Source: Gnetum montanum
Lineage: Eukaryota; Streptophyta; Gnetopsida; Gnetales; Gnetaceae
Direction of reading: 5' to 3'
DNA: 62,000 nucleotides
Assembly: GCA_015680685.1 (NCBI GenBank)
Contig: MNCI01036755.1
Span: forward strand, 1 to 62,000
The notes under the pieces were generated by a model. That model ran no database searches. It saw only the letters and a program-made list of their open reading frames with translations, and was not told the origin of the DNA. Position numbers and translations under genes: made by a program. The first letter of the stretch is position 1. The number at the start of each line of letters is the position of its first letter. This document shows positions 1 to 16,700 of this stretch, in pieces.

Positions 1-500
1 CCAGCAAATATAGTTAAGAAATAAAAAGCACATAAAAATATAGCATAGAATACCAAACAGCTGCAAATAGCTCCCAAAGAGTTTTCAATCACATTTTGTA
101 TTTTAACCATTCAAGTGTAATTCCAGGTCAATGCAAATCAATCTCTTCTTTCCTACTCGCAACTACTCTAGGGATGCAATGCCCATGATGAATAGACACC
201 TAGCTAGAATTATGATGGCACTGTAATTTAAATGAAGCTTGCAAAATATTCCAATCTATAACAAGATAGCCATCTTAGAATATTAAGAAATTTCTTTTGA
301 ACATGCCCTTTAGGACACAAGCCTTGATTGATTTTGAGTACCATAACAACAATTTGGAAAAGAACAAAATTGAAAATAAGAAATTGTTCATAACAAATTT
401 AAGGAAAGAAAGCAAAATCTTCATTTATATGTGCCATAGAAAATGAGAGGTAATGGAGAGATGATATCAAGCTTTTATAAAAGAATAGAAGTGATCTTAC
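1..500. other. flanking or intronic DNA, no gene seen
   Basis: AT-rich sequence without a convincing ORF, RNA gene or repeat. If the exon proposed at 501-562 is real, this stretch would be the following intron of a minus-strand gene that leaves the window on the left. Confidence 0.4.
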
Positions 501-562
501 TTTCTTCAGCCTTTGCCTTAATATGATTTTCTTTGGCATCTTCACACAAACCCATCCACAAT
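501..562 (-). CDS. possible internal exon of an unidentified gene
   Basis: On the minus strand a 62-base open segment is bounded by a good acceptor (a T-rich run ending TTTATAG at 563) and a good donor (GTAAG at 496-500). One frame is open through the whole segment and reads LWMGLCEDAKENHIKAKAEE, a charged and probably helical sequence. The exon would begin and end in mid-codon. No neighbouring exon could be identified on either side, so neither the gene nor its function can be named. A chance pairing of splice signals remains possible. Confidence 0.25.
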
Positions 563-1113
563 CTATAAATAAAAAAATACCTTAAGGGCAACCAATGCCT
601 ATTTGAAAATTTGTCCTAAGATAAAGAAATATGATTAAAATTCTAAAAATAAAACATGCAAATTCAAATTACATCAAACAAGTGAAAAATTGTTATATGC
701 ACATTTGGCCTTTGATCTTAGTGTTATGAGATTTTACAATTAGTAATGACATTTTTATGTTTTTTTTCCCAAGTCATAGCAAAGGAGTACTGAAGAATTA
801 AGGATTTTTTACCTTTAGTTTAAAAATGTTTTTAGCCCGTCAAGATGATGTGGTCTCTCCTCTCTTTGCATAACAACGAAGGATACCATTCTTTTCCGCT
901 GCGCTACTTATTCTAAGCATTTGAGATCTAAATTATTTGTTGCATATAAAAACCTGAGATCTAAACTATATGTTCTATATAAAAACCTGAAATCATGAGA
1001 AGAGGATATATGACTATATGCAAAATATATTTTATGCACAAATTGTTTGGATACTTTGTTAGAGTGAAGGATGAATCAATTTTTAAAGAAATTTAAATTG
1101 AAGAGAAAAAGTT
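563..1113. other. intergenic or intronic DNA, no gene seen
   Basis: AT-rich sequence. A short minus-strand reading near 840-870 is followed by a donor-like GTAAAA but carries a stop just before it. Two short near-repeats of AGATCTAAACTATNTGTT lie around 922-1000. Confidence 0.4.
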
Positions 1114-1132
1114 AAACCCTAAAACCCTAAAC
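1114..1132 (+). promoter_or_regulatory. telobox-like motif
   Basis: Two adjoining copies of AAACCCTAA. Single or double teloboxes are common near the transcription starts of plant housekeeping genes, so this may mark a promoter of a gene to the left or right. It is too short to be telomeric DNA, and no adjacent start codon could be assigned. Confidence 0.3.
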
Positions 1133-1658
1133 TAAAAAACCGTTCACAGAAGTTAGGTTGTTGATTTGCTGAGTTCCAAATAGGTGAATTAATACCCCTG
1201 CTTGGTAATTGCACTTGAATGCTTCATGGATAGGAGCCAGTCCATTAAAATTGTTTAATCATTTCTGTGTTGGTTCATCCCAACTGCGTGTTTTTCAGCG
1301 TAGTATGTTGTTCAGAATGAGTACCCCAATCCCAGGGATAATTTGGATATATGGCCTGCGTAAACCCATAATGCACATTGAAAAAGGACTTGTTATCCCT
1401 ATTCCACAGTCAATGAAATTGTTCTATGTAAACAAAAAGTTGTTGCAATTATTCCACAACCACCAATGGTAAGCCCTATTGGAAACTGGTCCAATTATTG
1501 AGCACCGTTAGGCATCTGTCATCCACAAGACAAAAGATGCCAACATGTAATGATTCCTGCTGCACATTGCAAAATGTCACCTGGTTCAGCAATCACTTCA
1601 CATTCATTCTCTAATACTTTATTTTTAATTTAAAAAAAAAAGATATTTTCTTGGAAGC
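1133..1658. other. intergenic DNA, unassigned
   Basis: Slightly richer in GC than its surroundings between 1200 and 1480, where a plus-strand frame stays open for 87 codons. That frame begins with TTG, has no family resemblance I recognise, and ends without a splice signal, so it is not called as a gene. Confidence 0.35.
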
Positions 1659-1862
1659 TTAATACTCATTTTATTAAGGCAAGGTCTTGTGAGGGCTAGT
1701 GGATGATCAAAGGCACTTGGAAGCTCAATGCTTATCTTGGGTCCTGAGAAGGTCAGTGGACAAGCAAAAAACTTAGCTTAACCTATTTCAAATGGCTGTA
1801 TCCAGATTCGAACCCAAGTCTTAAAATTTAAGAAATAAATACATTACCATCACTCCAATAAA
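1659..1862 (+). repeat. SINE-like repeat, copy 1
   Basis: This stretch resembles the one at 4214-4375: both contain a GCTTAT block, a GGTCCTGAGA-like block, an AGTGGACAAGCAAAA-like block and GATTCGAACCC followed by AAGTCTT. GATTCGAACCC differs by one base from the pol III B box GGTTCGANNCC, which suggests a tRNA-derived SINE. The first half of copy 1 is itself doubled: the TTGGAAGCTYAATRCT block occurs at about 1653 and 1717. No poly(A) end or target duplication could be fixed. Confidence 0.4.
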
Positions 1863-2423
1863 AGATAAAATCTGATTCATAGCATGAAGAGTACAACCAT
1901 ACATGCTCAATCAGCAGATACGGGGTTTTTTTTATTTTATGTTTGATAGGTTTTAGAAAAAATACCAAACCCAAAACTTAAAAATTCGGGAAAAGACGAT
2001 GAATATATAACCAGTAAAATATCTAGGTTTTGACCCAGATATCTGCAAAATGAAAGGTCTCCATTAAATATATATATGAAATAACACATTACAGATTGAA
2101 TTTCACAGGACCATAACCATACCTTTCAACAGACTATTTTCTGTCACCTTTCTATTATTCGAGGCATACAATGATGATGGATATCGGCAAACAAATTTGC
2201 TGCTCATGTAAGACAGGAGCACTTATAAAAGACGTCTTTGTCATCTCATAAATGACTGAACAATACCTCCCAACAATTAAAATTTATTTGTCACTGGCAA
2301 AATCTACAATTTTCATTATTTATCTGAAATTGCAATAATATTGACATAATTGAGATAAAGACATAACGATAACAAAACATAAGAGATTGTCAGTGGCCAT
2401 TTCTGCAAGACTGATGAACTCCA
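1863..2423. other. region downstream of the carboxypeptidase gene
   Basis: Because the gene is on the minus strand, its 3' untranslated region should lie just below 2424. The stretch is AT-rich, with several AATAAA-like words on the minus strand, but no single poly(A) site can be chosen. Nothing else is seen. Confidence 0.4.
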
Positions 2424-5905
<3,482 letters not shown>

Positions 5906-6836
5906 GGCTGAATTAACAAGGACGTAACTGAGAATTTGCAAGAAAACAGAACACCAAGCAACTGGGTTTTTTACTTTTTTTTGTTGTTGCCCTGGTGGGT
6001 TCTCGTAGCATGAGAATGGGATGAAATGAGATGAGATGGGATGGGTGATTGCTAGGATTTGTAGTTCGCCAGGTAATGGAAAAACTCTGGCAGATTCGTG
6101 GCGGAAATCTTGGCCCCCTCATTCTGCAGCTATTCTACTAGTGCTACTGCATATGCAAGACAAAACAAATTATTAACCCTGGAGAGATCACGGAACACCT
6201 TTCTGGGGCACCTGATTGGCACATGCGGATGAGAAGAATCATGAGCGCTAGCTTTTGTTCAAATCGAAAACGATACACAATTTCCAGTCGGGCAGAATCA
6301 AATGGGAGAAAGTGAGCCCTGCCCTGCTTTCAGGGCATAATTGCAGACTGCAAAAATCTGCAAATCAGTTCAATAAGTGGCTCTCTGATGTGCATGCCTG
6401 TGCTTCAGAACTTTAATTTCCAGCAGCATGATATAAGCAAAGACTAAAATCCATGGCAGCATCATCATGGTCAACCAGAGCAAAGAAAGTTTAGTGGTAC
6501 GGTCATCATGACTCTGCTGAGCTTTGCGCTACTGTAACTTTCTGTCTTTCTGCAGAGTCCTGGAATTTGACGCTTATATTAACGTATATATGGTGTTTGA
6601 AACCGTATTATACCGTTTATTTTTTTCAATAAAATGTATGAAATCACAGTGTCTACAGGTAAAAACCGTAAAATAATATATTTTTTATTGCAGGGAAACG
6701 TATATACGCGGTTTATTAAATTCTGAGATTCCAACCCCAAAGCAGAGCCCACCATTAAGTTCAACTCAAACAGTAGCTCCAGAAGAGAATCCGACATATG
6801 AATAATATCACTAAACCGAAAAGGTTTAATAAGTGT
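5906..6836 (-). promoter_or_regulatory. upstream region of the carboxypeptidase gene
   Basis: This stretch should hold the 5' untranslated region and promoter. On the minus strand 6012-6051 is a pyrimidine-rich run of CATCCCATCTCAT-type words shortly before the start codon. No clear TATA box was found at a suitable distance. Around 6580-6720 is an AT-rich patch with the perfect palindrome CGTATATACG and repeated AAACCGTA words on both strands, possibly a small decayed inverted-repeat element. Confidence 0.35.
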
Positions 6837-7001
6837 TTATTTCCAGTACACGGGTTTTATCACAGGTTTTATCACACGGCAGGAAAGGCTGGATGAGGAT
6901 ATCAGCATTCCTGTCGCTAGAGAAAGCTTGGAAAAAGCCGAGCCAGAGCCAAGGCCAAGGCCAAGAAGGGATGTAGAAGAGCAAGATGCCAGACGCATCA
7001 T
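6837..7001 (-). CDS. 54-residue transit-peptide-like ORF, possible first exon or relic
   Basis: Starting at the ATG pair at 6996-7001, the minus strand encodes 54 residues rich in Ser, Leu, Gly and Ala, with several Arg and Lys and no acidic residue. It begins MMRLASCSSTSLLGLGLG. This composition fits a chloroplast or mitochondrial targeting peptide. No mature protein follows: the frame ends at TAA and no convincing donor splice site was found. It may be the first exon of a gene whose remainder is lost, or chance. An upstream extension of the same frame lacks these features. Confidence 0.22.
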   Translation of the reverse strand: MMRLASCSSTSLLGLGLGSGSAFSKLSLATGMLISSSSLSCRVIKPVIKPVYWK

Positions 7002-7746
7002 TTTCCTTTCCAGAGGGAGTTCATGGATCTCTAAATTTTTGGAAGCTTCTGCGTGTGTTTTCGTTTTCAAGCTTCGGCTCTTTGCGGGAGTTTTCCTGAC
7101 CTTTTGAACTCTTTGATAACTTTGAAATGGGCAGATCCTTGGGCCATTGGACTTTGAAAACAATGGCCTTTGTAACCGCATTTAAGGCGTACGTGTAGAT
7201 ATCTTGGAAGTGCGTCGTTTTCCGCTGATCAAAGGTAAAAGACATCACCATGAATATGGACCAAAGATGGAACATTTAATGGTGGTGTTTCTTTCCTCAC
7301 TTTAGATATTAAAAAAATTTGTCTCTTGCATTTAATAGTGGGACTACATCAAGTGAGGCCACTTGATAACGTTGTTGGCACTTGTCTTACATATATCAGC
7401 ACTCATCTTAAACATGTGGGAAATGTTTCTCCTAAATGTCCTTTTTTAGAAGTGAAGACTCATTTTCTTGTGTGTTTTTTAGTGTCTTGTTGCTTAGCAT
7501 GCTGGAAAATGGATATCTAGAATTTGTAACAACTTTCAACTAAGTATAAATGAAGTCATTCTTAGTGATCAGCCTGCTTTGTCTACTTCATTTCTTTGCA
7601 TTTGGAATTGTCTTTGACCATCTATTCTTTACTTTATCTGGAAGCTTTGGGGTGTAGTTATTTTCCATTAGCAAGAGCATAACCATGCCCTCTTTTCATG
7701 TGTCAAATACCAAATTCTCAAAGATGTCACTTTTCAACTACAACTT
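7002..7746. other. intergenic DNA up to element F
   Basis: No gene seen. The last five bases (7742-7746, AACTT) would be the left target-site duplication of the LTR that begins at 7747, but its partner was not found. Confidence 0.4.
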
Positions 7747-8624
7747 TGATGAGAAGCAGGTATTCCCTACATCCAACCATAGAAATGACAAGTGTGTATG
7801 CATGATTCAGTTGAATTTCATAAACTCTTTTTACCTTAGTGGCCTTTATCTTAGATAGTAAAACATTTGATTTCTATTCATTGTCTTCCCAATCATCACT
7901 TGTATTAACTATGTCCATATGGCTAAGTGTGATTAAGGTGTAAGGTATTTTTACTTGTAGTTTTTATTATTTTTATATGTAAAAATATTAAAGGAAGAGA
8001 TAGTTGAAATGTTGAAGTTAACTAATTAAGAACTAAATTTAACTATCGTAAATACTGAGCATTCGTTCCCACTTTCTATGCAGATTTTGAATGTATACTA
8101 ACATTATTGGGTTATTAAGTATTTACTATTAGGTGTACCAAATATTCAATACTGGGATTATCAAGCATTAGTATATTATGCTTGAAGTGGTTGCCCTCAC
8201 ATCACTTATGAATTAGGATTTTAACTGCTTAAGTACAAGAAAGTAAACTACATATAAAGTAGAATGTTTGAAAGTAAACTTAAACTAATCTAGGTGCTAC
8301 AATGAAGAGAAGAAATTTCAATTTTATTTCCATTCATGCAACTGTGTTTAGGTACATGTTACGCTTGAATAAAATTCCATATAATTAATTCAATCCACGC
8401 TGCAAGCACTAATAGAGAAATTCCACTAAGTTCTATAAAAGAAAACTACAAGAGGTTGGCTAAGGGATTAACTATTTATGCCATAAATGAGGTTGGTGTG
8501 CGTACTTATAGAGGCTTCAAGAGTATCAATGTCAATGCACATGCACCAATACATCTTGAGATGCATCGAAGGAAATATATTGGCAAGCCTACGTCAACAT
8601 AGCTGACTCATTGACACTTCATTA
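7747..8624 (-). repeat. 3' LTR of element F
   Basis: Begins TGATGAGAAGCAGGTATTCC on the plus strand, matching the TGATGAGTGGYGAGGTACCC end of the other LTRs, and ends ACTTCATTA next to the polypurine site. At 878 bp it has the family's length. It is a diverged subfamily: its U3 lacks the GATATC palindromes seen in the others. Confidence 0.75.
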
Positions 8625-8633
8625 TACCCCCAC
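8625..8633 (-). other. polypurine tract of element F
   Basis: On the minus strand GTGGGGGTA directly abuts the LTR. The same word, preceded by ATTCA(A/G)T-type sequence, abuts the LTR in elements B and C and in the inverted copy, so it is probably the primer for plus-strand synthesis. Confidence 0.65.
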
Positions 8634-8850
8634 GACTAATTGAAAACTCATCCTTGAGTGAATAAAATGAAATTGAATTTCTTACAAAATTTAGGGAAGT
8701 ATGGAATTAACTAACTCACTTTAATAAACGAAAGAACTCTTAAGTATCATTTGACATGCTTACAAAATTAGTGTAATGTATAAAGAAATTGGACACTTTT
8801 AGCAAAAATTAGCAAGTGCTTGTTGGATGGATGGAGACGAGATGAAGTCT

Positions 8851-11687
8851 TCACACCATGCCTGGAGGTGGAGGCTTCTATGGTGCAAAGGGTTCTTCAT
8901 CATGTCCTTGTTTTGCTAGAGGCCTAGGCTACCTTGTTGTTGTTGTTGAAAGTTGAAAGGCATCCAAAAATGTCTTTAACTTTTTTGTCTTGCATCGTGG
9001 ATCATGAATGGTCTAAGTGCTTCACCTAGATGTGTTGGTGCTGGTATGTCCCATGGCCATGGTAGTGTAGGAAACATTTGCTTTATGCTGATAAACTAGG
9101 CTGCAAGCTATTTAAATTTAAAGTTAAATGTATGAACTAGATTTTGTAGCTCTTGGTAATTACTTATTCTTCTAGCCAAGTTCTCAACAACAAATCTTTG
9201 ATTGATAAATTTACTTCTAAGAATCTCAAGTTCCACATTGACAACTTCTAACTTCTATTTAGTCTTTTTATGAAGCTTGAACTCTACCTCATAGAGGAGG
9301 TAAGAGCTAATTACTACTTTTCTAATTCTAATTAAGGTCTTCCTACTATTAGCATTGCCAAGTTTATATATCAGGGGTTTGTAAGATTCATGTATTCAAT
9401 CATCTCCTCAATTTGCAATTCCTTCAGGTGGATCTCTATTTGATTGTAAGCATTGAGGTTATCAAATATGGGCTTCTACACATCGCATCTTTGTTGGAGC
9501 TCCTGGAGGATTTCATTCACCTTCACCTTAGTCAACTTGATTTATTTTTTGTTAACTTTTTTGAGCATCCTAACTTGGTTCCTGTAGTTATTCTTAACTC
9601 ATACATATTTTAGGGCCTCATTCTTCCAAGTAACGATCTCAATTGTAGTCTTTTACAAAGGGTACAAACCTCCTCCATTGAGAGATTCTTGTTATCTAGA
9701 GTCAACATTCTGAAGTTTAGGCTTACCTTAGCAAGTTGTGCCTATTGTTGATGAATGTATTTCACCATTTGATCCTTCTATTGCTCAACATTGCACAGGA
9801 AATGATTGTTTCATGTTAGCACTAGATTTTCCTTGTGAACTTGATGGAGATCATGGGCAGTGGAATTCACCATTGCTTTTGACAGTGATACATCAAAGAT
9901 AGATATTTCCTTGACATTCTCATCCTCTTGATATTTTTGCTAAATGTTTTTAAAAGCTTCATGTGTTATGAGTTCTAGCTTGAGAATGGAAGGATTTGAC
10001 AAGCAGGCTCTAGTTCTGCAACCTCAATGGTCAATCGTCAATTGCTAGTGGTGGCTTCCTTAAGTTACACATTCATGATTAAGAGCTTACCCCTTGTCTC
10101 TAATAGTTGTAATTGGGTAGCTTATATGTCTTCTAGAAGATAAAAAAAATTTTAGAATCAATTACCCAGCTCCCACTAGTCATTCCAACACTTCTTCATG
10201 TTGGGCTACACTCACCCTTCCACTCCTTGCTCCTGTTGATGCTTATACATCTACTATGGCAACAACATCAAGAATAGATGTAGTAGAAGTATTTAAAGCT
10301 TTTTAAATACAATTCACCACCACTTTTGCTACTATCACTTGGTCCTTATGTCACATAACCAAGACTATTACTCCCTCATCTTCTTCTAGCATTACAAAGA
10401 AGGCTACTACATTCCCAATAATTTTAGGGGATGCCTATCCTAGTATGAACATAGTGATTTATCTGGTAGCAAGATTGGAGCAAACAGGTGCATGGATTTC
10501 TTATGAAGAGAATAGTGGTGTCATCTCATCATTTGCCTTGTTTATGGTCCTTGTGATCTTATTCACATGGCTCATAGCTAGTCTATATACCCAAGATTCT
10601 CCACTACCTCCAGAGGCTTACTATTGTTACAATTGCTACTCTCTAAGTTTCGTTAGATGCTCCATAGTTGTAGCATTTTTGATGTTATCTTTGGTGTTGT
10701 AGGTGGTGGTGGTGGTTGTTGTTCTTTCTCTTGAAGCTTGATAGACATTTTGCCTTTCATCATTTCCTACCATGATGTAGTAGGAGCTTTGTGAACCACA
10801 TCATTGGAATAATAAGCTATCCCTTCTCTTTTACAAATTTTTCTAATGATGCATAAAAAGGAGAATGCCTTTTTACCATTTTCATTCTCTTTGAAATTCT
10901 TCTCTATTTCAAGGAAGATGAGCTACAGTAGGTTGACTAAAAACTTTTTGCTAAGAGTCATACATGTCATAGTAGAGAAGATAGTTATCTTGCTTGGCCT
11001 TACCATTGGATTAAGGTGATAGGCCATGATCTTGAAATAAGCTTGATTTTCCTTTGTTAGAGTATCATACTCTTTACAGTCAACTCTATAGCACCGCTAA
11101 ACCCACTCTTTCTTGGCTTTTGGGTCTACTTGAATGGATATCTCTACTAGATTTACATTGGTGTTGGGTAATTTGAGGATCTTTGCTATTTTTTCAACTA
11201 AGTAAGATATGATGATGTCTTTGGTTTTAATTATAGGATCTTCTTATTAGTTGTTTCAACAGAGATAAGTTTCTCTAATATACCATTTTCCACTATTGAA
11301 GAGAATGAACCATAGTGTACATCCTTGGAGTTATGTTCTAACCTCTTCTATTGTAAGCTCTAGAAAAGGTCTGAAATTCAATTCTTGAAGGATGGAGCTC
11401 TAAATTTCGTTGATGTGGACCTTCTCCAAGAAAGCCTATGTGAGTACGACCTTTAGATTGGGTTATGGTCTTAGAACCTCATCATACATGGATTTCCTTG
11501 TTTTTGTTGTAGGAATTTAATAGATAGATTCCACCTCAAGTTCCTTGCACAGGGGCTTGATAGCATGGATGGCCTTGGCTACTTGTTCTTGGGGTTTTTA
11601 TAGTTGTTGTTGACCCCTTCCATCATGTGGTCATTTTTTCTTGGACTATGATGGCTCTCATGCCTACAGTCCTCACTTAGGAGCCAT
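8851..11687 (-). pseudogene. extra ORF of element F (envelope position), decayed
   Basis: Spans about 2.84 kb from an ATG at 11685-11687 (MAPK) to a TGA at 8851-8853 after PPPPGMV, the same start and end style and the same length as the ORF of element B. Readable stretches, in different frames, give an N-terminal globular part (for example FRPFLELTIEEVR and later AYYSNDVVHKA), a proline-rich linker and a coiled-coil C-terminal half. The N-terminal pattern recalls the Pfam 'putative plant transposon protein' domain (PF20167, from memory). It lies between pol and the 3' LTR, where other gypsy elements carry an envelope-like gene, but no signal peptide or membrane span is visible. Confidence 0.6.
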
Positions 11688-13500
11688 TTGCAATTACAAA
11701 CATAATCTAGGATTAGTCTCAAACATAATCTTTATTTTATTTAGATACCTTTCTTTGCTCAATTGAGTTATGTCTATTAGTCAAAAGTTGGAAATTTATT
11801 ATTAAGTCCTTATTTAGTAATTGCAAACATATGATGTTATTTTATTATTATTTTATTCATGCTTAAATGAAGGTTGATTGTTGATATTAACTCTTATGAT
11901 CATTAATTTAATATTATTTTAGTATCTTATCCATGGAAAGCTAGAAAATTTTTTGAAAAATTTTATATGAAAACCTAGTGTTTAATGTCCTCATGATGTA
12001 AAGTGTACCTCTAGTAGCTTGAGGACCAAAGAATAGGTCATCTAAACATTTGAGAAGTTATGGCTCTTGGAAGATTTTGAGCTCTAAAAAATTATAACAA
12101 ATTCTTGTGTGTTTGGAAGAAAATGTGAGAAATAAGTTAAGAATCATGTGTACTTATAAGATTTTTGTGCTACATCAATGGAGATACATTAATTGGATTC
12201 GCTACATTGATAGGAATGCATTGATGTAGCTATTTTTAGCTATTTTCAACTTAATATATCGAGGAATTTTGAATGAGTTTTGAGTTAAAACAAGAACGAA
12301 ATGAGAGCCAAAAAGCTAAGAAATCATAGCAACAATACAACTAAGGATATGGTTCACAAAATTAGAGCAATTTGATCATGTGGGATAAGTAATTGGAGGA
12401 TGTTTCTTATGCCAAAGTAGAGCAAAAACTATATGAGGCAAGCTATCAAGATTGCAATGAGGTTGATGGTTAGGGGGTTGAACCTAAAGTAAACCAAAAG
12501 ATATGTAAGTGGATTCTCCCAAAAGCAAGCTTATGCCTAATATGCCTTGCATAACCTTATCATAAGGAATTTGTAGACAATTAAGATGAGAAATGGTTAT
12601 TCAAGTTAAAAATTGTATCCATGTGAGGAATTATCTTAAGATTATGCAATCTATAAAACAAACTTATCAATTTACCATGTCATGAGTCGGTGAGGTGAGA
12701 GAAAATGAAGTGCAAGAATGATAGAAAAAGAACAGTAGATGAAAAATCTACATCATGGTTGCATGGAATTCTTAGTGAAAGTAATGATTAAGATGATTCA
12801 ATACCTATTAATTTTGAGTCTAGACCAAGTTCATTTCCAATTTCAGTGATCTTACTTTAACATATTTTTCTCTCCTACCATCATGAATCTATGATAATCA
12901 CATGAAACAATTGTCACTCTAAGAAATAAAGAAAGCGAAGAAGGAATTAGGTAGGACCTTAGTTAGAGGGATGCCTTTGGGCATGGGTAACATGTCTTTC
13001 TAGCCCCATAACTAGTGGTTATAACCAATGAGATTATTAAAGGGATGTGCTTTAAATTTTCATTTTTTAATCAAAAATCACACTATACAGAGACATGCTT
13101 TCTTTTATGGTCAATAGTAGAAATGATGACGTACCAATGAGAAGCCATAGAACTAAAGAAGAAGTTGATAAAATAGCACAATAAATCCCCTTAAGGTTAC
13201 ACCCTTTTCCATTCCCACTTGGTTCTTTCCCAATTCATTAGGTAATAAGATCACATGTTACTATTGGTTATTATGTAAAAAAACCTTTATGTTTCCATGA
13301 TACAGACTCCTTATGAGACAGATGGAATGGGTGGATATCATAAACTCATTACTTGATACCACTAGAAAACTAATAGATTATTAGTAGAAAACATAATCCA
13401 AAGAGAAAGTTGACCTTTGTAATAAATCATAACTTTGATAGCTACATTCAACAATTTCCAAAATTCATAGTAGCCATGGAACAAAATTGGATATTTTAAT
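11688..13500 (-). other. element F spacer between pol and extra ORF
   Basis: AT-rich and without coding signal. Its part near 12990-13070 matches 27835-27930 of element B in the same orientation, showing that B keeps this spacer although it has lost pol. Confidence 0.6.
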
Positions 13501-13799
13501 TAAGATTAAATGAAAATAAAAAGAAAAGAAAAATATATAAAATAATTAGTAAAATATAAAAAAATTGAAAAAATATAAAAAATGTTGCAAAACAAAATAA
13601 AAAGAAGAAAAATCCCTTCCATTCTCATCAAGATGTTATGGTAGATGAATATCTTCTCCATGACTAAGTTGGATGGAGAAGATTCAGAAAATAAAGTGAG
13701 ATTATTCTTGATCATAGGGATTAGTATCATGGATTGTTAATTTAAAGTCCATGAAGGGTTTAAGTTATTTGATGTTGATTTGCATGTGTTTTTAAGGGC

Positions 13800-16700
13800 T
13801 TGTTGGATGATAAATTGTCATAGCCCCAAAAGGAAAAGCTAAGTGTATGATGTAAGGTCCTTTTCATAATGTCTGGAACTTAGTTTGTTGCAACCCATGC
13901 ATAGGATTTCAATAGAGAACCTTATCTCCTAGTTTGAATGTAACTTTTCTTATTCATATGTTGTGACATTGTTTGTTGTATGTTTTGTGTACTTCATTCA
14001 TTATTAGAGCTACTCTTTAGTCTTCATGTAGCATGTTAAGTGTCATGAATCATTCATTTTGTGCCAGATTAATGTCTAAGTCAAGTTCACACGTAATTAT
14101 GAGTGTATGGAGTTTAGTTTGAATTAGAAGTTTAGGTAACTTTCCATATAATAACTCATAGGAAGTTTCCATGTTGAGTGATATATCCAAGGAAATCATT
14201 GAGTTTGATGCTTCAATCTTGCCTATATTTATTTATGGTTTGTATTAGAATTCAAGTGATCTTACTATTGGTTACCTTTGCTTGACTTTTGGCTTGAGGA
14301 TGATAAGATGTTATGAGTTTATGTTGGATCTCCCTGAGTGTTGCATTAACTTGCGAAAGGTAGCACCTATGAAATGGATTCCATTATTAGATATTAGTGC
14401 TTTAGGTATACCAAACCTGCTTACCATGTATTATTGAATGAAACGACTTGCATTAGTAAAGGTATAGTAAGAAATGATTGTAGCTTCAGCCCACTTGATA
14501 CTGTAGTTAACAACAATAATAATGTATGACTTTCCATTGGACATGGGAGTGATGGGCCTTATGAAATCAATTCCAAAAAGGTCAAAGGTTCTAGTGGTTG
14601 AATCCACTAGTGGAACCCTTTTATTTTGATGGTAATCCCCCCATCTTGTTGACACCTCTCGTAAGAATGGAAAAAATGATGAAAGTTCCTAAAGATTGTT
14701 AGCCAAAAATATTCTACCATTAGGATCTTTGTAGCCAATATTTTTGTTGCATAGTGGCCTCCATAAGGGCCCTTGTGAGTAACTTGAAGGACTCTTAGTT
14801 GATTTTCATTAGGTACATACCATCGTACTAGGCCACCAATGCAAACCTTATAGAGGTTGCCCTCAATCTCTATGTAGTGCTTGAACTTGTGAAGAAACTA
14901 CTATTTCTTCCCATGATCCCATTTAGTAGGAGTCATCTATATGAGTAGATATGAGAAAAAATCATTATACAAATTTATGATGCTTGGTGCATGAATTTTA
15001 GTTGCCTTAGAAAAGAGAAGTTCATCTAGAAATTGATCAAATAGGAGCCCTTCATTATCATTTCTATCCCATCTGAACCAAGACAAATGATTTGTTACTA
15101 CATTTTTATTATCTTTTCTATCCACCATTATGAGATCAAACTCTTATAAGATCGCTAATCATTGTATAACATGAGGGCTTACCATTGGCTTGTTCATTAG
15201 GAAATGGATTACACTATAATCGGTATGTACAAAAATTGGATATCCAAGCATATAATGCTTGAATTTTTATAGATCATACAACATTGATATGAGTTCATTT
15301 TTTCTGATGCTGTAATTGAGTTGTGCACTTACATGTTCCTTCTTGCACAATGGATATAATATGAGCATTTTTTATTATTCATTTGTGTCAATATTTCTTC
15401 TAATGCATAGTTGGATGCATTTTTCCTGAGGTGGAAAGGTTTGGAATGATGAGGAGAATATAGAATGGGTATTTCAACAAGCTTCTATTTTAAGTATTGA
15501 AATGCTTGTTCACATTTTTGGACCATTTAAAGGTTGTATCTTTCTTAGTAAGTTCAACTAGTAGTTTGACGATTTTTGAAAAGATTTTAATGAAACGTCT
15601 ATAGTAAGTAGTATGAACAAGAAATAACCTTAGATCTTTGACATTTTGAGGTTATTTGATTATTCATTGGATGATCCTTATCTTTTTAGGGTCTACCTCA
15701 ATTCTTTTTCCTAGAATTTTATGCTCTAAAACAATGCCATCTTGGACCATAAATTGGCTTTTCTACTAGTTGAGCTATAGGTTTGTTTCCACACACCATT
15801 TTAATACTTGATTAGGATGGTCTAGTGCTTGTTTAAAATTAGTGCCATAGGTAAATAAGTCATCTATGAAGACTTCAACATCACTACCAATTTTCTGCTA
15901 AAAGATACTTAGAACTAAGTTTTGGAAAGTTTTAGAAGTATTACAGAGATCAAAGAAAATCTTCCTATATGCAAAAGTTCCATAGGAAATTGTGAAAGTT
16001 ATTTTGGCTTGGTCTTCTAGAGTAATTGTTATATGGTTATACCCACTATACCGATATAGAAAATTGTAATAGTTATGTCCTATAATTGTCTCTAACACTT
16101 GGTTCATGCATGGTAATGAAAAATGATCTTTATAAATGTAGCCATGTATAGTAGCATGAAGTCTATATAGAGTCTTCATTGTCCCCCTTTCTTTGGCATA
16201 ATAACAAGTGGGATTATCCACTCAATGTCTACCATCAAATAGATGAATCCTACAATGATAAGATTTTTAATCTCATTATTTACAACTTTCTTTAATTTTG
16301 GATTCAACCTTCGTTGTGACTTTCTCTTGGGTTTGATAGTGGAATTTTTGTAGAACTAATGATGGTATATGCATGGATATATTCCTATCAATTTATCATA
16401 TGACCAAGAAAAGATTGTTGGCCTTTTGTTTACTACTTGTAGCAACTTCTCCTTTTGTTCTTTAGTGATATTGACATTGATGATTACTAGTTTTCCATTA
16501 TCAAGAAATACATATTCTAGAGTTGTTGATAAAGATTTGAATTTCAAAGGTTCTTGTTTAGAAATATTAGGGATTTTCAACTCTTCCTAATCCATTTCAA
16601 CTTCCTTATATTTTATTTTGAACAGTGAGTTTTGAATCTACTCTATTTCATTGATCTTATTGATATAATTACTTGTGAGAATTTCAATTGGTTTAATGCA

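Noticed and set aside
1114-1132. Telomeric repeat
   Set aside because: Only two partial AAACCCT units; this is the size of a promoter telobox.
1209-1472. 87-codon plus-strand ORF
   Set aside because: It opens with TTG, has no domain I recognise and no splice context; kept only as unassigned sequence.
8851-11687. Calling the extra ORF a retroviral-type envelope gene
   Set aside because: It has the envelope position only; no signal peptide, membrane span or cleavage site is visible, and coiled coil plus basic proline-rich tail do not suggest a surface protein.
13506-13730. Hydrophobic minus-strand ORF that could look like membrane spans
   Set aside because: It comes from an A-rich low-complexity stretch in the spacer of element F; the Phe/Ile run is compositional.
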